Positions 19,758-29,063 of a DNA stretch of 64,000 nucleotides are shown here, piece after piece. Under the pieces are notes generated by a model that saw nothing but the letters and a program-made list of their open reading frames with translations, did no database searches and had not been told where the DNA came from. A program made the position numbers and the translations under genes. The stretch's first letter is position 1. Every line of letters begins with the position of its first letter. Location: contig NZ_JAHXYH010000001.1 in NCBI RefSeq assembly GCF_019970065.1, forward strand, positions 1,240,001 through 1,304,000. The letters are read 5' to 3'. Source of the DNA: Chryseobacterium sp. OSA05B (lineage in GTDB: Bacteria > Bacteroidota > Bacteroidia > Flavobacteriales > Weeksellaceae).

Positions 19758-20550
19758 AGAAAATAAATTTGCAGATGTTCCTTTAAGGGTAAAAACATGG
19801 ATCTACATTATCATCGTTTTTGCACTGGGCATCTCACATCCTCTCGCTATGAAGCTTTTTGTTTCATGGATAAGTTTTCAGTGTTTCTTTGAATTTTTAA
19901 GACTTTTTAAGATCAATTCGAACCGTATTATTCCATCGTTATTTATTGGAACCGCATTGTTTTTTCTGTTGCATTTTTTCACCATTGACAACTATTTTAT
20001 CTACGGTTCTGCTTTGACCATTATCGTTTTGCTCTATTTTCTCCTTTTAAAAATAGCAATGAAACAGCTTTACGGCATCTTCACCGCTTTATTGATCTGT
20101 CTGTTTTCTTTTCCGCATTTGTCATTCATTAGAGAATCGGCTTCCGGATTAAATTCAATTATATTCGTGGTCGTTGTGACTGAGCTTAATGATGTTTTTC
20201 AATATCTGATGGGTAAGTTTTTCGGTAAGCATAAAATCACCCCTAAAATAAGTCCTAATAAAACTTTAGAAGGATTCATTGGCGGTGTTTTTCTCACGGT
20301 GATATTAAGCAACATCTTAGGATTTTTCTTACTAAAGACAGACGTTTTCGTTAATACAATTATAGGAGTTATCCTTGGAGTTTCAGGATTTTTCGGTGAT
20401 GTATTGATGTCTTATTTAAAAAGAAAAGCAGAAATAAAAGATACAGGAACCCTGCTTCCCGGACATGGCGGTCTCCTCGACAGGATGGACAGTTTGATTT
20501 TCAATGCTCCCATTTTCTTCTGGATCCTTTCTCTTCTTGTAAAAAATTAA
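19747..20550 (+). CDS. Phosphatidate cytidylyltransferase family protein (CDP-diglyceride synthase, YnbB-like)
   Basis: 267 aa, about seven or eight membrane helices. It should convert phosphatidic acid and CTP to CDP-diacylglycerol. The C-terminal part carries the complete CdsA signature: S-x-L-K-R-x4-K-D-x-G-x2-L-P-G-H-G-G-x2-D-R-x-D (about residues 221-247). The start overlaps the end of the YnbA-like gene by 11 bp, which implies translational coupling. The product could supply the CDP-lipid used by the YnbA-like enzyme. Probably not the housekeeping CdsA, given its place in a ynb-type cluster. Confidence 0.88.
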   Translation: MNPEENKFADVPLRVKTWIYIIIVFALGISHPLAMKLFVSWISFQCFFEFLRLFKINSNRIIPSLFIGTALFFLLHFFTIDNYFIYGSALTIIVLLYFLLLKIAMKQLYGIFTALLICLFSFPHLSFIRESASGLNSIIFVVVVTELNDVFQYLMGKFFGKHKITPKISPNKTLEGFIGGVFLTVILSNILGFFLLKTDVFVNTIIGVILGVSGFFGDVLMSYLKRKAEIKDTGTLLPGHGGLLDRMDSLIFNAPIFFWILSLLVKN

Positions 20551-20554
20551 AATC

Positions 20555-21592
20555 ATGAGTGAAAAATTTAAAAGAGCTGTTCTATTTTCAGGAGGCGGAA
20601 CCAGACTTATGATTTACCTCGGAATGTATGCTGCCCTGGAAGAAATGGATATGAAGCCTGATTTGTTGATCGCTTCCTGTGGCGGAGCATTTGCGGCAAC
20701 GGTGATCAACGCTTTTTCAGACACTATTTCCCGAAAGGAATATTTAAAGTCGGAAGAATATTTCAGGTTTGTATCCGGTACGGTTTTAACAAAGCATAAA
20801 AAACTTTCTCAGATAGGACTTTTTTCATTACAAAAAATACTTGACAAGAGAAATGCCCCATATATTGAAGATGTTTTCAGCAGATATCTGGTTGAAATGC
20901 CTCAGGATTTAACCGAAGTCTTTCCTTCCTTAAAAAATGTTCGGTTTTCAAAAGAAATACCTACCGTCATCATCGGTTCAGAAATTATTTTTGATCCAAA
21001 AGAAGCAGGACAGGAAAGAAACAGAAGGAAGCTTTATAGGAAAATCATTTTGACGGATCAAAAGACGGCAGTAAAAATTAATCCTGAACAAATCATCATT
21101 CCTTCTGAAAATATGATGAACAGTGCTGTAGAAAGACTTCCTGTTGTAAAAACCGATCTTTCTCTGCTTGAAAGCACCCGCATTTCCGTTTCCGATATGT
21201 TTTATGTGGAACCTTTTTTTCTTCATGGAAAATATTTTGCAGGCGGAGCGATTGATCTTATTCCTGCTGAGCTTGCTCACCATCTTGCAGACAAGATCAT
21301 TATTGAAAAAAAGCAGACATACAGTTCTGTTGAAGAAGCTTTCGTACGAGCTGTCCTTGGTTTCAGTGGTAATGAAAGACTTTCGGAGATTGAAAAATTT
21401 CCTGTGAATTTCAAAATTGACACTACACATATTAAACAGGATTTAAAAGGACATTATCTCAAAAAAGGAATCAATTGGGGAAAATTGGAGATTGATTTTT
21501 CTTTTCCAAAAACCTATGAGCAATTTGCAGAAGATATGGAAATGCAGTGGCAATATGGTTTTGATCAGATCATGAAATCAATTTGTAGGTAA
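20555..21592 (+). CDS. Patatin-like phospholipase-fold protein with altered catalytic dyad
   Basis: 345 aa. The N-terminus has the patatin oxyanion-hole motif GGGTR (residues 13-17). The nucleophile elbow, normally GxSxG, reads A-S-C42-G-G, so Cys replaces the catalytic Ser. The second dyad motif, normally DGG or DGA, reads A229-G-G-A, so the Asp is missing. The fold is recognisable but ordinary Ser-Asp lipid hydrolysis is unlikely. It lies 4 bp after the CDP-diglyceride synthase gene, in the same operon. It may be a lipid-binding or differently acting protein. Confidence 0.75.
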   Translation: MSEKFKRAVLFSGGGTRLMIYLGMYAALEEMDMKPDLLIASCGGAFAATVINAFSDTISRKEYLKSEEYFRFVSGTVLTKHKKLSQIGLFSLQKILDKRNAPYIEDVFSRYLVEMPQDLTEVFPSLKNVRFSKEIPTVIIGSEIIFDPKEAGQERNRRKLYRKIILTDQKTAVKINPEQIIIPSENMMNSAVERLPVVKTDLSLLESTRISVSDMFYVEPFFLHGKYFAGGAIDLIPAELAHHLADKIIIEKKQTYSSVEEAFVRAVLGFSGNERLSEIEKFPVNFKIDTTHIKQDLKGHYLKKGINWGKLEIDFSFPKTYEQFAEDMEMQWQYGFDQIMKSICR

Positions 21593-21611
21593 TTTTTATG
21601 ATGAAATATAT

Positions 21612-21665
21612 TTTGGCTAAAGCCAAATGGTACAATTTCAATTTTCAGTAAACAGGCTAAAGCCC
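21612..21665. repeat. REP-like palindromes (GGCTAAAGCC)
   Basis: TTTGGCTAAAGCCAAA (21612-21627) is a perfect palindrome apart from its two-base centre. AGGCTAAAGCCC (21654-21665) repeats the core 27 bp later. The same 16-mer occurs at 38051-38066. It lies in the only sizeable gap of the lipid operon (254 bp). Confidence 0.6.
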
Positions 21666-21846
21666 GTTCCTATTGAATATTTAAAATCTTTGATTTTCAA
21701 AAAACTTATGTGAACTTCTAGCCACCAATTTTCATACTTAAAATTACTAAAGTGTTTAATAAACTTTTGAACCTTTTGTGGTTGATAAAAATCCAACTTT
21801 CAGTTTTAAAATCTATTTTTACATAAAATTCAAATCACAACCTCTC

Positions 21847-22608
21847 ATGATTATTTTTATCGCAGGCGGAACTTCCGGTATCGGCTATGCTCTTGCCCGG
21901 CATTATCTTGAAAAAGGATATGATGTAGGAATCTGCGGACGAAATCCTGGAAAGGTTCCTCAAAACACCTTTGAAAATCTAAGAATATTTCAGGCAGACG
22001 TTTGTCATATGGATTCAATTGCTGCTGCAGTCCACTCTTTTCAATCCGGAGGAAAGACCCTTGATATTTTCGTCAATTGTGCAGGAAGTTATGCCGAAGA
22101 TGTAGCCGGAAAAATTTCCTACGAAGAAGCTGAAGAAATGCTGCAAACCAATATTTTAGGCACAGCCAACTGCTTTGAGACCGCCCGGAAAGCAATGAAA
22201 GGACAAAAAAAAGGCAGCATCGTGGTCATCGCTTCTGTTTCAGGAATTTTGGATTACGAAAATTCCAGTCTTTATACCAAAACAAAACGGTCTGTGATCA
22301 AGATTTCGGATGCTTACCGTCGTGCGTTAAAACCGTTCGGGATTTCTGTAACAGCTATTGCTCCCGGATATGTAGACACCGAAAAACTCAGACAGCTTAA
22401 CAATCATGATCTTCACAAAAAACCATTTCTTACTGATGAAGAAACAGCCGTAAATATTATTGTAAAAGCTATTGAAAACAAGGAAAAACTGGTAATTTTC
22501 CCGACAAAAATGAAATGGATGATGAAATCATTATCCATACTTCCTTCTTTTTTATTAAACATAATCATGTTCAGGAAAGCCCAATGGATGAAAGACGACC
22601 GACCTTAA
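21847..22608 (+). CDS. SDR-family NAD(P)-dependent oxidoreductase
   Basis: 253 aa from the ATG at 21847 (MIIFIAGGTSGIG); upstream in-frame residues do not fit the fold. Classical short-chain dehydrogenase: cofactor-binding GGTSGIG (7-13), NCAG around residue 79, catalytic Ser in IASVSG and the YTKTK pair (Tyr and Lys). The C-terminal hydrophobic stretch (LSILPSFLLNIIMF) suggests membrane association. It lies within the ynb-like lipid operon and overlaps the following phosphatase gene by 25 bp, so a lipid carbonyl or alcohol is a plausible substrate. Confidence 0.88.
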   Translation: MIIFIAGGTSGIGYALARHYLEKGYDVGICGRNPGKVPQNTFENLRIFQADVCHMDSIAAAVHSFQSGGKTLDIFVNCAGSYAEDVAGKISYEEAEEMLQTNILGTANCFETARKAMKGQKKGSIVVIASVSGILDYENSSLYTKTKRSVIKISDAYRRALKPFGISVTAIAPGYVDTEKLRQLNNHDLHKKPFLTDEETAVNIIVKAIENKEKLVIFPTKMKWMMKSLSILPSFLLNIIMFRKAQWMKDDRP

Positions 22609-23885
22609 AACAGCAAATTTTCGCTTTTGCGCTCTGTGCTATTGTATTCACGACTGTTTACAACTTTGCTGCGTGGTATACTTCAAGAGCTGAAAAAGTT
22701 CCGTCTTTTGTATTTGATTTTGAAAAATACATTCCGTTTCTGTCGTGGAGCATTATTCCGTATATGACCAGCGTTATTTTTTTCTGTTGCGTATTTTTTT
22801 TCTGCAGAGATAGAGAGCAGCTTAGCGTTTTGACCAAAAGAATGCTTTTCACGACGGTTACAGCGGGATTGTGTTTTATTCTATTCCCATTGCAGTTTTC
22901 CTTCGCAAAACCATTGACAAACGGCTCTGTTCTGGACTATTCTTTTCAGTTTTTAAAACTATTTGATTCCCCTTTTAATCAATCTCCTTCCCTTCATATT
23001 GCGTATGCTTTTATTTTCTGGAGCATTTTCAGAAACTTAAAAAAATTCCGGACCTTTTTAATGCTCTGGTTTATTATGCTGGGAATTTCTACCCTTACAA
23101 CTTATCAGCATCATTTCATTGATATTCTTTCGGGAACTGTTCTCGCTCATCTCAGCTTTATGATTTTCCCTTATCGTAAAAATGATTTTCAGTACAGAAA
23201 TTTCCAGGTGGCCAATTTCTATTTCCTGTTTGGATGGATTTCGGTTTCTGCGTCAGTTCTTATGAACCAGTTTTATGGACACTTGTGGCTTATTGTATTG
23301 TGGCCGGCTGCGATGACCATTATTATCGGATATCAGTATCAAAAGAATAATATTTATTTTTTAAAAGACAAAAACGGAAACATTCCATGGTGGAAAAAGA
23401 TCTTTTATGCGCCTTATCTTATGATTTATTGGATATTCTGGAAGTTTTTGAGGAAGAATAAAAAGCCGTTGGAAATCGCCCCCCATATTTATATTTCATC
23501 AAGACCCGGCCGTGCAAATCTGCATTATTTCGAGATCAATAGGAATACTTTAGTCTATGATCTTTCAGCAGAAATGGAGGAAATATCTGAATTAAAAAAT
23601 AAATCCTCCTATCATTCTGTTCCTTTTCTGGATATCGGAGCGTTAGATATTAATCAAACCCAAAAACTGATTACAGAAATCACCGAAAACTATCGAAAAC
23701 TTCCGGCAGATGGAAAAATATTCATCCATTGTACGATGGGCTTTACAAGAAGCTCTGTCATAGGCATTTTAGTAATGAAAAATATTCTATCTTTACCCAT
23801 AGATGAAGCAGTAAACACCATGAAAGGCATTCACAAAAATGCATTAATTCATCCTTATCTGAAGGATTTTTTGAAAAAAATTTAA
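22584..23885 (+). CDS. PAP2-like / dual-specificity phosphatase fusion (YnbD-like)
   Basis: 433 aa from the ATG at 22584 (MDERRPTLKQQ), which lies inside the end of the SDR gene. The N-terminal half has multiple membrane helices with PAP2-type motifs PSLH and HHFIDILSG (His plus Asp). The C-terminal half is a cytoplasmic dual-specificity phosphatase domain with the P-loop HCTMGFTRS (Cys nucleophile and Arg). E. coli YnbD has the same two-domain plan. It may dephosphorylate a phospholipid head group produced by the operon. Three bp separate it from the next gene. Confidence 0.85.
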   Translation: MDERRPTLKQQIFAFALCAIVFTTVYNFAAWYTSRAEKVPSFVFDFEKYIPFLSWSIIPYMTSVIFFCCVFFFCRDREQLSVLTKRMLFTTVTAGLCFILFPLQFSFAKPLTNGSVLDYSFQFLKLFDSPFNQSPSLHIAYAFIFWSIFRNLKKFRTFLMLWFIMLGISTLTTYQHHFIDILSGTVLAHLSFMIFPYRKNDFQYRNFQVANFYFLFGWISVSASVLMNQFYGHLWLIVLWPAAMTIIIGYQYQKNNIYFLKDKNGNIPWWKKIFYAPYLMIYWIFWKFLRKNKKPLEIAPHIYISSRPGRANLHYFEINRNTLVYDLSAEMEEISELKNKSSYHSVPFLDIGALDINQTQKLITEITENYRKLPADGKIFIHCTMGFTRSSVIGILVMKNILSLPIDEAVNTMKGIHKNALIHPYLKDFLKKI

Positions 23886-23888
23886 ACT

Positions 23889-25583
23889 ATGAACAGCGGA
23901 CATTTTAAGAGTTTTGACGGCAACAGTATGTTCTACCGCGAGTGGAATTATCAGCCTCAACAGAAAAGCATCATCATAATCCACCGTGGTCATGAGCATT
24001 CGGAAAGACTGAATGACATCGCCCAGTCACCCCAGTTTTCGAAGTACAGTATTTTCGCTTTTGATCTTCGCGGACATGGGCATACAGAGACCAAAACCTC
24101 TTCTGTTTTCATGGATTATGTAAGAGATCTTGATTCTTTTTCCAAATTTCTGGGATCAAAATACAGTGTGAATATTTCAGATATTTTTGTTTTAGCGAAC
24201 AGTATCGGAGGGGTTGTAGCTTCGGCATGGGCCCACGATTTTGCGCCTGATATCGCAGGAATGGCACTTCTCGCGCCTGCTTTTAAAATTAATCTTATCG
24301 TTCCATTGGCCAATGAAATGATCACACTGGGAACCAAGCTTAAAAAAGGACTGATTATCAAAAGCTATGTAAAATCCAAAATGCTGACCCACGATCCGGA
24401 ACAGCAAAAAGCTTATGATACAGATCCTCTGATCACCAGATCTATCGACGCAGAACTTCTTATTGACCTTGCCAAAGCCGGAAAACGTCTCGTAGAAGAT
24501 GCAGAAGCTATCGATACACCTGCCTTGATTCTGGCAGCAGAAAAGGATCATGTGGTTTTTAATAAAGAGCAAAAAACATTTTATGACAAACTTGATACGG
24601 ATTTAAAGAAATATGAAGTATTATCCGGCTTTTTCCATGGAATTCTGTTTGACACCGGAAAAGAGAAAGTCTACGATAAAGTGGCCGATTTTGCAGAAAA
24701 ATGTTTCAACAGAACGCATAAAACAGCTTCTCTTCATCCTGACCGTTTCTCGTTAAAGGAATATGAAGATCTTCAGAATAATGTGGGGAACAACCTGAAT
24801 TTTAAATTTCAGAAATTCTCCCTTAATAATATCGGAAAAATAAGCAATGGAATGGCTATCGGCCTAAAACATGGTTTTGATTCGGGAGCTTCGTTACATT
24901 ATGTCTATCAGAACCAACCGAAAGGAAAGTTAGGTTTTGGAAAAATGATGGATAAAAATTATCTCAACGCGATCGGCTGGAAAGGTATCCGTATCCGTAA
25001 AGAACATCTGATTCAGCTTTTGGAACAAAATATTCAAAGTCTTAAAAAGGAAGGCAGAAAGATTAAAATTCTTGATATTGCCGGAGGAACGGGAAATTAT
25101 TTATTCGATATTAAAGAAAAATATCCTGAAGCAGACATCGTTATCAATGAATTTGTCAAGGCTAACATTGAGATCGGGGAACAGGTGATCAGGGAAAAAA
25201 ATTACCAGAATATCCGTTTTACCAACTTTGACTGCTTTGATCCTGAAACCTATAAAAAGATCAACTTCGAACCGAATATCATCATTATTTCAGGAATTCT
25301 GGAACTGTTCGGAGACAACGAAATGGCAGCTAAAGCGATTAAAGGAGCGGCTTCTGTTTCTGAAAAAAATTCTTTTGTTGTTTATACGGGACAGCCGTGG
25401 CATCCGCAACTGAAAATGATCGCTTATGTTTTGAATAATCATCAGAACAAAGACTGGGTCATGAGAAGACGTTCGCAGAAGGAACTTGACAGAGTCATGA
25501 AGCACAGCGGTGTTCATAAAAATGATATGCTGATCGATGATTATGGTATTTTCACCGTTTCTTCGGGGAAAATTAATTCTTAA
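23889..25583 (+). CDS. Alpha/beta hydrolase - SAM methyltransferase fusion (YnbC-like)
   Basis: 564 aa. Residues about 1-275 form an alpha/beta hydrolase of the monoglyceride-lipase type: HRGHEHSER, FDLRGHG, nucleophile elbow ANSIGG, and a C-terminal GFFHG supplying the His. Residues about 330-560 form a class I methyltransferase with SAM-binding DIAGGTGNY. This hydrolase-methyltransferase fusion is the YnbC architecture and supports assigning the operon to the ynb type. Last gene of the operon. The substrate is unknown; probably a lipid. Confidence 0.87.
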   Translation: MNSGHFKSFDGNSMFYREWNYQPQQKSIIIIHRGHEHSERLNDIAQSPQFSKYSIFAFDLRGHGHTETKTSSVFMDYVRDLDSFSKFLGSKYSVNISDIFVLANSIGGVVASAWAHDFAPDIAGMALLAPAFKINLIVPLANEMITLGTKLKKGLIIKSYVKSKMLTHDPEQQKAYDTDPLITRSIDAELLIDLAKAGKRLVEDAEAIDTPALILAAEKDHVVFNKEQKTFYDKLDTDLKKYEVLSGFFHGILFDTGKEKVYDKVADFAEKCFNRTHKTASLHPDRFSLKEYEDLQNNVGNNLNFKFQKFSLNNIGKISNGMAIGLKHGFDSGASLHYVYQNQPKGKLGFGKMMDKNYLNAIGWKGIRIRKEHLIQLLEQNIQSLKKEGRKIKILDIAGGTGNYLFDIKEKYPEADIVINEFVKANIEIGEQVIREKNYQNIRFTNFDCFDPETYKKINFEPNIIIISGILELFGDNEMAAKAIKGAASVSEKNSFVVYTGQPWHPQLKMIAYVLNNHQNKDWVMRRRSQKELDRVMKHSGVHKNDMLIDDYGIFTVSSGKINS

Positions 25584-25591
25584 ACTAAAAA

Positions 25592-25660
25592 ATAATCTCG
25601 CGCAGATTGAACAGATGTTTGCGTTAAATCGGCGTAATCAGCTGAATCTGCGAGAGCTCA
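25592..25660. repeat. Imperfect inverted repeat, GCAGATT-type intergenic element
   Basis: CTCGCGCAGATT near the left end and AATCTGCGAGAG near the right end form an inverted pair around a short spacer containing TTAAATCGGCGTAATCAGC. It looks like a dispersed intergenic repeat, but no other copy occurs in this window. Confidence 0.4.
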
Positions 25661-25670
25661 ATTCTAATAA

Positions 25671-25704
25671 AAAAGGTTTTTCAAGTGATTGAAAAACCTT
25701 TTTT
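25671..25704. terminator. Bidirectional terminator between ynb-like operon and yceI-type gene
   Basis: AAAAGGTTTTTCAA-GTGA-TTGAAAAACCTTTT, a perfect 14-bp stem with a four-base loop and T-run, between convergent genes. Confidence 0.85.
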
Positions 25705-25723
25705 ACCAAAATTATCTATAAAA

Positions 25724-26293
25724 TTACTGTTTTACCAGTTCAAAATATAAGCTTACGTCTACATCTTTAGCTACACCTGCACCGGTTGGATCGTATTTAA
25801 TTCCGTAGTCCAGACGGTTAACCGTGAATTTCGCCTGGAAACCCATTACTTCCTTTCCCTGCTGGTTTTTTGTCACTCCTCCGAATGTTACCGGAATGCT
25901 CACATCTTTAACTGTCTCCTTAATTTTCAGAGCACCTTTCAGAATGTATGTATTATTTTTATCCTTAGTGATTGATTTGCTGTGAAAGCTCATGGCAGGA
26001 TATTTTTCAACATCAAAAAAATCTGCGCTTTTAAGATGCTTGTCTCTCATATCCGTTCCTGTATTGATAGAGTTCACGTCTACTTCGAATGCAAAAACGG
26101 CATTATCTAAATTGGCCGCGTTGGCTGTTATTTTCCCTTCAAATTTATCAAATCTACCCTGTACAAAGTTGATTCCCATGTGCTTAATATTGAAATTTAC
26201 CGAAGAATGCATCGGGTCTACAGTCCATTCAGTCTGTGCAAAACTCAAAACGCTTAGCAGCGTGAATACGAAAGATAAAAGTACTTTTTTCAT
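25724..26293 (-). CDS. YceI family periplasmic protein
   Basis: 189 aa with signal peptide (to about residue 20, LSFAQ). The body has the lipocalin-like YceI pattern: 'WTVDPMHSSVNFNIKHMG' at the start, 'DMRDKHLKSADFFDVEKYP' in the middle, and 'VNRLDYGIKYDP' near the end. YceI proteins bind isoprenoid lipids in a beta-barrel. It converges on the lipid operon and is followed on the minus strand by the shared terminator. Likely periplasmic lipid binding; partner unknown. Confidence 0.92.
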   Translation of the reverse strand: MKKVLLSFVFTLLSVLSFAQTEWTVDPMHSSVNFNIKHMGINFVQGRFDKFEGKITANAANLDNAVFAFEVDVNSINTGTDMRDKHLKSADFFDVEKYPAMSFHSKSITKDKNNTYILKGALKIKETVKDVSIPVTFGGVTKNQQGKEVMGFQAKFTVNRLDYGIKYDPTGAGVAKDVDVSLYFELVKQ

Positions 26294-26354
26294 TATAACT
26301 TATTTTTAGTTGAGTAAAGGTATGATATATCAGTGATTTTGTTCTTGATGTATG

Positions 26355-26765
26355 TTAGTTTTTAATTTTAGATGCAATTATTCTTGAATAAATTACATCA
26401 AAAAGACAGATTATAAGAAAAACACCTACTGAATTTACAAACACCAGCAAATTTGTAAGATGAACATCTGATGTTTCCACAAAATAGGCAAAAGGATTAG
26501 TTCCGGACAGCAAGAGCATCAACAGATAAAGGACTTCAAATAAAACAGCAATTTTCCATATCGAATCATAACTCTTCCTGAATAGTAATATCGTTACCCA
26601 GGCAATCACAGTAATGATTAAAGACGCTACAATAATAGAAGCTGAAAGCATTCCAAATTGAGCTCCAGACTGTGTAAAGAATCTGCCGGTCCAATCTGCA
26701 AGCTGAGCATTGAGAAGACTCATTACAACCAATACAGCCAGACTTTTTAGAATAATATTTTTCAT
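26355..26765 (-). CDS. Small hypothetical membrane protein
   Basis: 136 aa with about four hydrophobic helices (around residues 5-20, 40-62, 70-88 and 103-125). No family recognised. It lies 61 bp upstream of the yceI-type gene on the same strand, so the two may be cotranscribed, and it is divergent from radA. Confidence 0.6.
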   Translation of the reverse strand: MKNIILKSLAVLVVMSLLNAQLADWTGRFFTQSGAQFGMLSASIIVASLIITVIAWVTILLFRKSYDSIWKIAVLFEVLYLLMLLLSGTNPFAYFVETSDVHLTNLLVFVNSVGVFLIICLFDVIYSRIIASKIKN

Positions 26766-26820
26766 GCCTGAAAATTAATTAAAATTCCAAAAGGACATTC
26801 ATTTTTTTTAACTTCGCAGT

Positions 26821-28170
26821 ATGGCAAAACTGAAAACAGCATATTTCTGTCAAAACTGCGGAACCCAATATTCCCAATGGATGGGGCAATGCAAAAACTG
26901 CGGAGAATGGAACACCCTTGTGGAGGAAGTTGTTGAGAAAACCTCATCCAAAACTCCACCCTTTTCAAAATCAAAACAGCATGTCATCAACATTATTGAA
27001 GTGGTGACCAGCGAAGAACCTAGAATAAAAACTCCTTCCGAAGAACTGAACCGTGTTCTGGGAGGCGGTATTGTATTGGGTTCGGTAACGTTAATTGGTG
27101 GAGAGCCGGGGATCGGAAAATCTACGCTTCTGCTTCAGCTGGCTCTAAAGATGAAGAAAAAAGTATTCTATGTATCCGGTGAGGAAAGTGCTTCACAGAT
27201 CAAGATGAGAGCGGACAGGCTGACGGATGTTCAAAACCCAAACTGTTTTCTTTTTACGGAAACTTCACTGGAAAAAATCCTCCATGAAGCCAAAAAACTG
27301 GAACCGGATTTCATGATCATCGATTCCATTCAGACTTTACAGTCTCAGTTAATTGAAAGCTCACCCGGAACCGTTTCCCAGATCAGGGAATGTTCCAATG
27401 AGATCATTAAATATGCAAAAGAAAATAATACCCCGGTTTTCCTGGTAGGTCACATCACGAAAGACGGCCAGATTGCCGGACCCAAGGTGCTGGAACATAT
27501 GGTAGACGTAGTTTTAAATTTCGATGGCGACAGAAATCACCTTTTCAGACTGCTTAGAGCCAATAAAAATCGTTTTGGATCTACTTCTGAAATAGGAATT
27601 TATGAAATGGTTTCACAAGGTTTAAAGGAAATCAGAAACCCTTCCGAGATCCTGATCACCAAGAAATTTGAAGAACTTTCCGGCAACTCAGTAGCAGTCA
27701 CTCTGGAAGGAAACCGGCCAATGCTTTTGGAAATCCAGGCTCTGGTAAGTACTGCGGTTTATGGAACTCCGCAAAGAAGTTCTACCGGATTTGATGCCAA
27801 AAGACTGAATATGCTTTTAGCTGTTCTGGAAAAACGCGCAGGTTTTCAGCTGGGCGCGAAAGATGTCTTTTTAAATATTACAGGTGGAATCAAAACGGAT
27901 GATCCTGCACTGGATCTTGCGGTAGTGGCTTCTATTCTGTCTTCCAACGAAGATATTGCGATTTCCGAGCATTTCTGTTTTGCAGGAGAAATCGGGCTAA
28001 GCGGAGAGATCCGTCCTATCGCGCAGGTGGAACAGAGAATTACAGAAGCTGAGAAATTAGGCTACGAAAAAATATTTGTCTCCAATCTCAACAAGATTCC
28101 GAAAAGAAAATTTGGAATTAAAATCGAGGAAGTGAGCAAAATTGAAGATTTCCACGAAAGGATCTTTTAA
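26821..28170 (+). CDS. radA: DNA repair protein RadA
   Basis: 449 aa, standard length. It promotes branch migration during homologous recombination. N-terminal C4 zinc finger (CQNCG...CKNCG, residues about 9-29), RecA-like core with Walker A GGEPGIGKST, the RadA-specific KNRFG motif, and a C-terminal Lon-protease-like domain without catalytic activity. The start codon follows a TAACTTCG -7-like box (26809-26816) with an extremely short leader. Confidence 0.97.
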   Translation: MAKLKTAYFCQNCGTQYSQWMGQCKNCGEWNTLVEEVVEKTSSKTPPFSKSKQHVINIIEVVTSEEPRIKTPSEELNRVLGGGIVLGSVTLIGGEPGIGKSTLLLQLALKMKKKVFYVSGEESASQIKMRADRLTDVQNPNCFLFTETSLEKILHEAKKLEPDFMIIDSIQTLQSQLIESSPGTVSQIRECSNEIIKYAKENNTPVFLVGHITKDGQIAGPKVLEHMVDVVLNFDGDRNHLFRLLRANKNRFGSTSEIGIYEMVSQGLKEIRNPSEILITKKFEELSGNSVAVTLEGNRPMLLEIQALVSTAVYGTPQRSSTGFDAKRLNMLLAVLEKRAGFQLGAKDVFLNITGGIKTDDPALDLAVVASILSSNEDIAISEHFCFAGEIGLSGEIRPIAQVEQRITEAEKLGYEKIFVSNLNKIPKRKFGIKIEEVSKIEDFHERIF

Positions 28171-28182
28171 AAACCATTCCAC

Positions 28183-28368
28183 ATGCAGCTTGAAAATATC
28201 CAAAAGTTTGTTCTTGTCCTGCTCTACGGAGGTCTGACCCTGCTTTCATTTACGGTACTGATCAATCCGATGAGGGTCAACAGAAAAGCAAATTTGTTTT
28301 TCGGGATGTTTCTGCTTTTGTGGTCCAGCTACTGGATTTTGACTGTTTTACAGTCTAAGCCAGATTGA
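28183..28368 (+). pseudogene. Short membrane peptide, possible remnant of an AraC-type regulator
   Basis: 61 aa with two hydrophobic helices. The NPMRVNRKANLFFGMFLLL stretch resembles the N-terminal membrane section of flavobacterial AraC-type regulators as I remember them; the DNA-binding part is absent. It lies 12 bp after radA. Either a truncated relic or an independent small membrane protein. Assignment rests on weak similarity only. Confidence 0.35.
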
Positions 28369-28394
28369 TTATTTTCACTAAAGAATTTAAAATA

Positions 28395-29063
28395 ATGAAA
28401 AAAAGTATCCTTGAATACTATAATCACCTGGCAGAAAACTATGAAGAGAACCGTTTTGGAAACTCTTACGGAAAGTATATTGACCGGCAGGAGAAATCAT
28501 TTTTAAACTCTTTTTTCATCGATAAAAACTATGCTAAAGTTCTGGATCTCGGATGCGGAACGGGCAGGCTTCTTGAATTTGCCACACACGGAGTGGATTT
28601 CAGTGAAAAAATGCTTGGCATTGCTTCCAAAAAACATCCGGATAAAATAACAGCTGTCGGCGAGATTTCTAAAATTCCGTTTGATATAACATTCGACTGT
28701 ATCTTTTGTTTTCACGTCATTATGCATCAGACCAAACAGGAGACAGAAAATTTTCTCCATGAATGTTTTCAGAAATTAAATAACCAGGGCATTTTAATTT
28801 TTGATTATCCTACAAAAGCCAGACGGAAAACGGTTTCACCTCAGGAAGACTGGCATGCAGGGAACAGCTTTATTCCGGCTGAAATTTCACATTTAACCCA
28901 AACTCAATGGAATATCAGGAGCACCACCGGTATTTTATTATTTCCTGTTCACAGACTTCCGAAAGGCTTAAGGAGTTTTTTTCTGCCCTTAGATATTCTG
29001 CTATGCCGTACTTTCATGAAAAAGTGGGCTTCCTATTACATTGTAGTGCTTGAAAAGAAATGA
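28395..29063 (+). CDS. Class I SAM-dependent methyltransferase
   Basis: 222 aa from the ATG at 28395 (MKKSILEYYNHLAENYEE); the frame extends ten codons further but those residues are atypical. The SAM-binding motif VLDLGCGTGRLLE is followed by a second Asp-containing strand and 'FDCIFCFHVIMHQ'. Substrate unknown. It overlaps the VanW-type gene by 4 bp (ATGA), and that gene overlaps the next in the same way, so the three form a tightly coupled operon. Confidence 0.88.
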   Translation: MKKSILEYYNHLAENYEENRFGNSYGKYIDRQEKSFLNSFFIDKNYAKVLDLGCGTGRLLEFATHGVDFSEKMLGIASKKHPDKITAVGEISKIPFDITFDCIFCFHVIMHQTKQETENFLHECFQKLNNQGILIFDYPTKARRKTVSPQEDWHAGNSFIPAEISHLTQTQWNIRSTTGILLFPVHRLPKGLRSFFLPLDILLCRTFMKKWASYYIVVLEKK

